DNA from: Candidatus Margulisiibacteriota bacterium
GTDB taxonomy: Bacteria > Margulisbacteria > Termititenacia > Termititenacales > Termititenacaceae
Direction of reading: 5' to 3'
Assembly (NCBI GenBank): GCA_031267055.1
Contig: JAIRZV010000061.1
Coordinates: 1-5,996 of the forward strand
DNA: 5,996 nt
The translations under genes and the position numbers were made by a program. Below, one piece after another: positions 5,842-5,996 of this stretch. Under the pieces are notes generated by a model that saw only the letters and a program-made list of their open reading frames with translations, did no database searches and was not told where the DNA came from. Each line of letters begins with the position of its first letter. Position 1 is the first letter of the stretch.

Positions 5842-5996
5842 AATAAACCTCCTCTTCATTTTGATGAGCACGCCGCAAAGAAATTATGCGGCAATTACGC
5901 CCTCGTGGCATATGAATGACCGCTACAAGATCACCATTCAAAAGACCTATGGTCTTAAAACGTTCTTCACCATTTTGAGGAGACTGGAACGTTATT
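5828..5996 (-). CDS. brnT: BrnT-family toxin, C-terminal part (start beyond the window)
   Basis: BrnT is a RelE-like ribonuclease toxin of about 90-100 residues that stops growth by cutting RNA when BrnA is degraded. Here only the last 55 residues are in the window, in a frame running from the right edge to TAA at 5830-5828. The visible part includes ERFKTIGLLNG, DLVAVIHMPRG and the family C-terminal signature RIISLRRAHQNEEEVYY (36-52), in which the RIIS strand and the following basic/acidic helix are typical. The final codons overlap the start of brnA by 14 bp, so the two are translationally coupled. No frameshift is seen in this part; whether the toxin is intact depends on sequence to the right of the window. 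Confidence 0.87.
   Translation of the reverse strand, partial: ITFQSPQNGEERFKTIGLLNGDLVAVIHMPRGRNCRIISLRRAHQNEEEVYYGSC
5848..5854 (-). promoter_or_regulatory. Strong ribosome-binding site of brnA within brnT
   Basis: On the minus strand this reads GAGGAGG, 6 nt before the brnA ATG at 5841. It sits within the last codons of brnT, where it also encodes glutamates of the EEE run. Such a strong site should favour more antitoxin than toxin from the shared transcript. It fixes the brnA start. Confidence 0.82.

Noticed and set aside
5842..5871. N-terminal extension of BrnA (starts at 5859 or 5871)
   Set aside because: The GAGGAGG at 5848-5854 would be inside the coding sequence; ATG 5841 with 6-nt spacing matches the family start and the usual short overlap with brnT.

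Overview
The window looks like a chromosomal piece of a diderm (Gram-negative-type) bacterium. It carries an intact apolipoprotein N-acyltransferase (Lnt), the last enzyme of outer-membrane lipoprotein maturation, and a full-length type III glutamine synthetase (GlnN), a form scattered among Bacteroidetes, cyanobacteria, spirochaetes, some clostridia and several candidate phyla. The phylum cannot be fixed from this sequence. Strong GAGGAGG ribosome-binding sites show a standard Shine-Dalgarno system.

Layout. Positions 1-603 (+) hold the 3' end of a gene for a beta-rich protein I do not recognise, overlapping by one base (TGATG) the start of lnt (603-2150, +). lnt converges on glnN (2156-4273, -) with only 5 bp between the stop codons. 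Upstream of glnN lies an AT-rich divergent intergenic region of about 230 bp (4274-4505). It contains a perfect 28-bp palindrome just upstream of the glnN ribosome-binding site, a -10-like element for glnN, and a second, longer-spaced dyad. It separates glnN from an AT-rich gene (4506-5444, +) that encodes four tandem repeats of about 72 residues. After that come a short coding-like stretch with no start codon (5448-5552, -) and the 3' portion of a BrnT/BrnA toxin-antitoxin operon (brnA 5539-5841, -; brnT 5828 to beyond 5996, -).

How it fits together. The left two thirds (envelope and nitrogen metabolism) read as conserved core chromosome, moderately to strongly GC-rich. From about 4300 the character changes to accessory DNA: a low-GC repeat-protein gene with different arginine codon use, a possible gene remnant, and a toxin-antitoxin module.

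Most worth a second look are the glnN operator palindrome, the HA-like tandem-repeat protein with its exact 216-nt spacing, and the truncated brnT whose reading frame is short and cut by the window edge. I do not see a convincing new multi-gene system.
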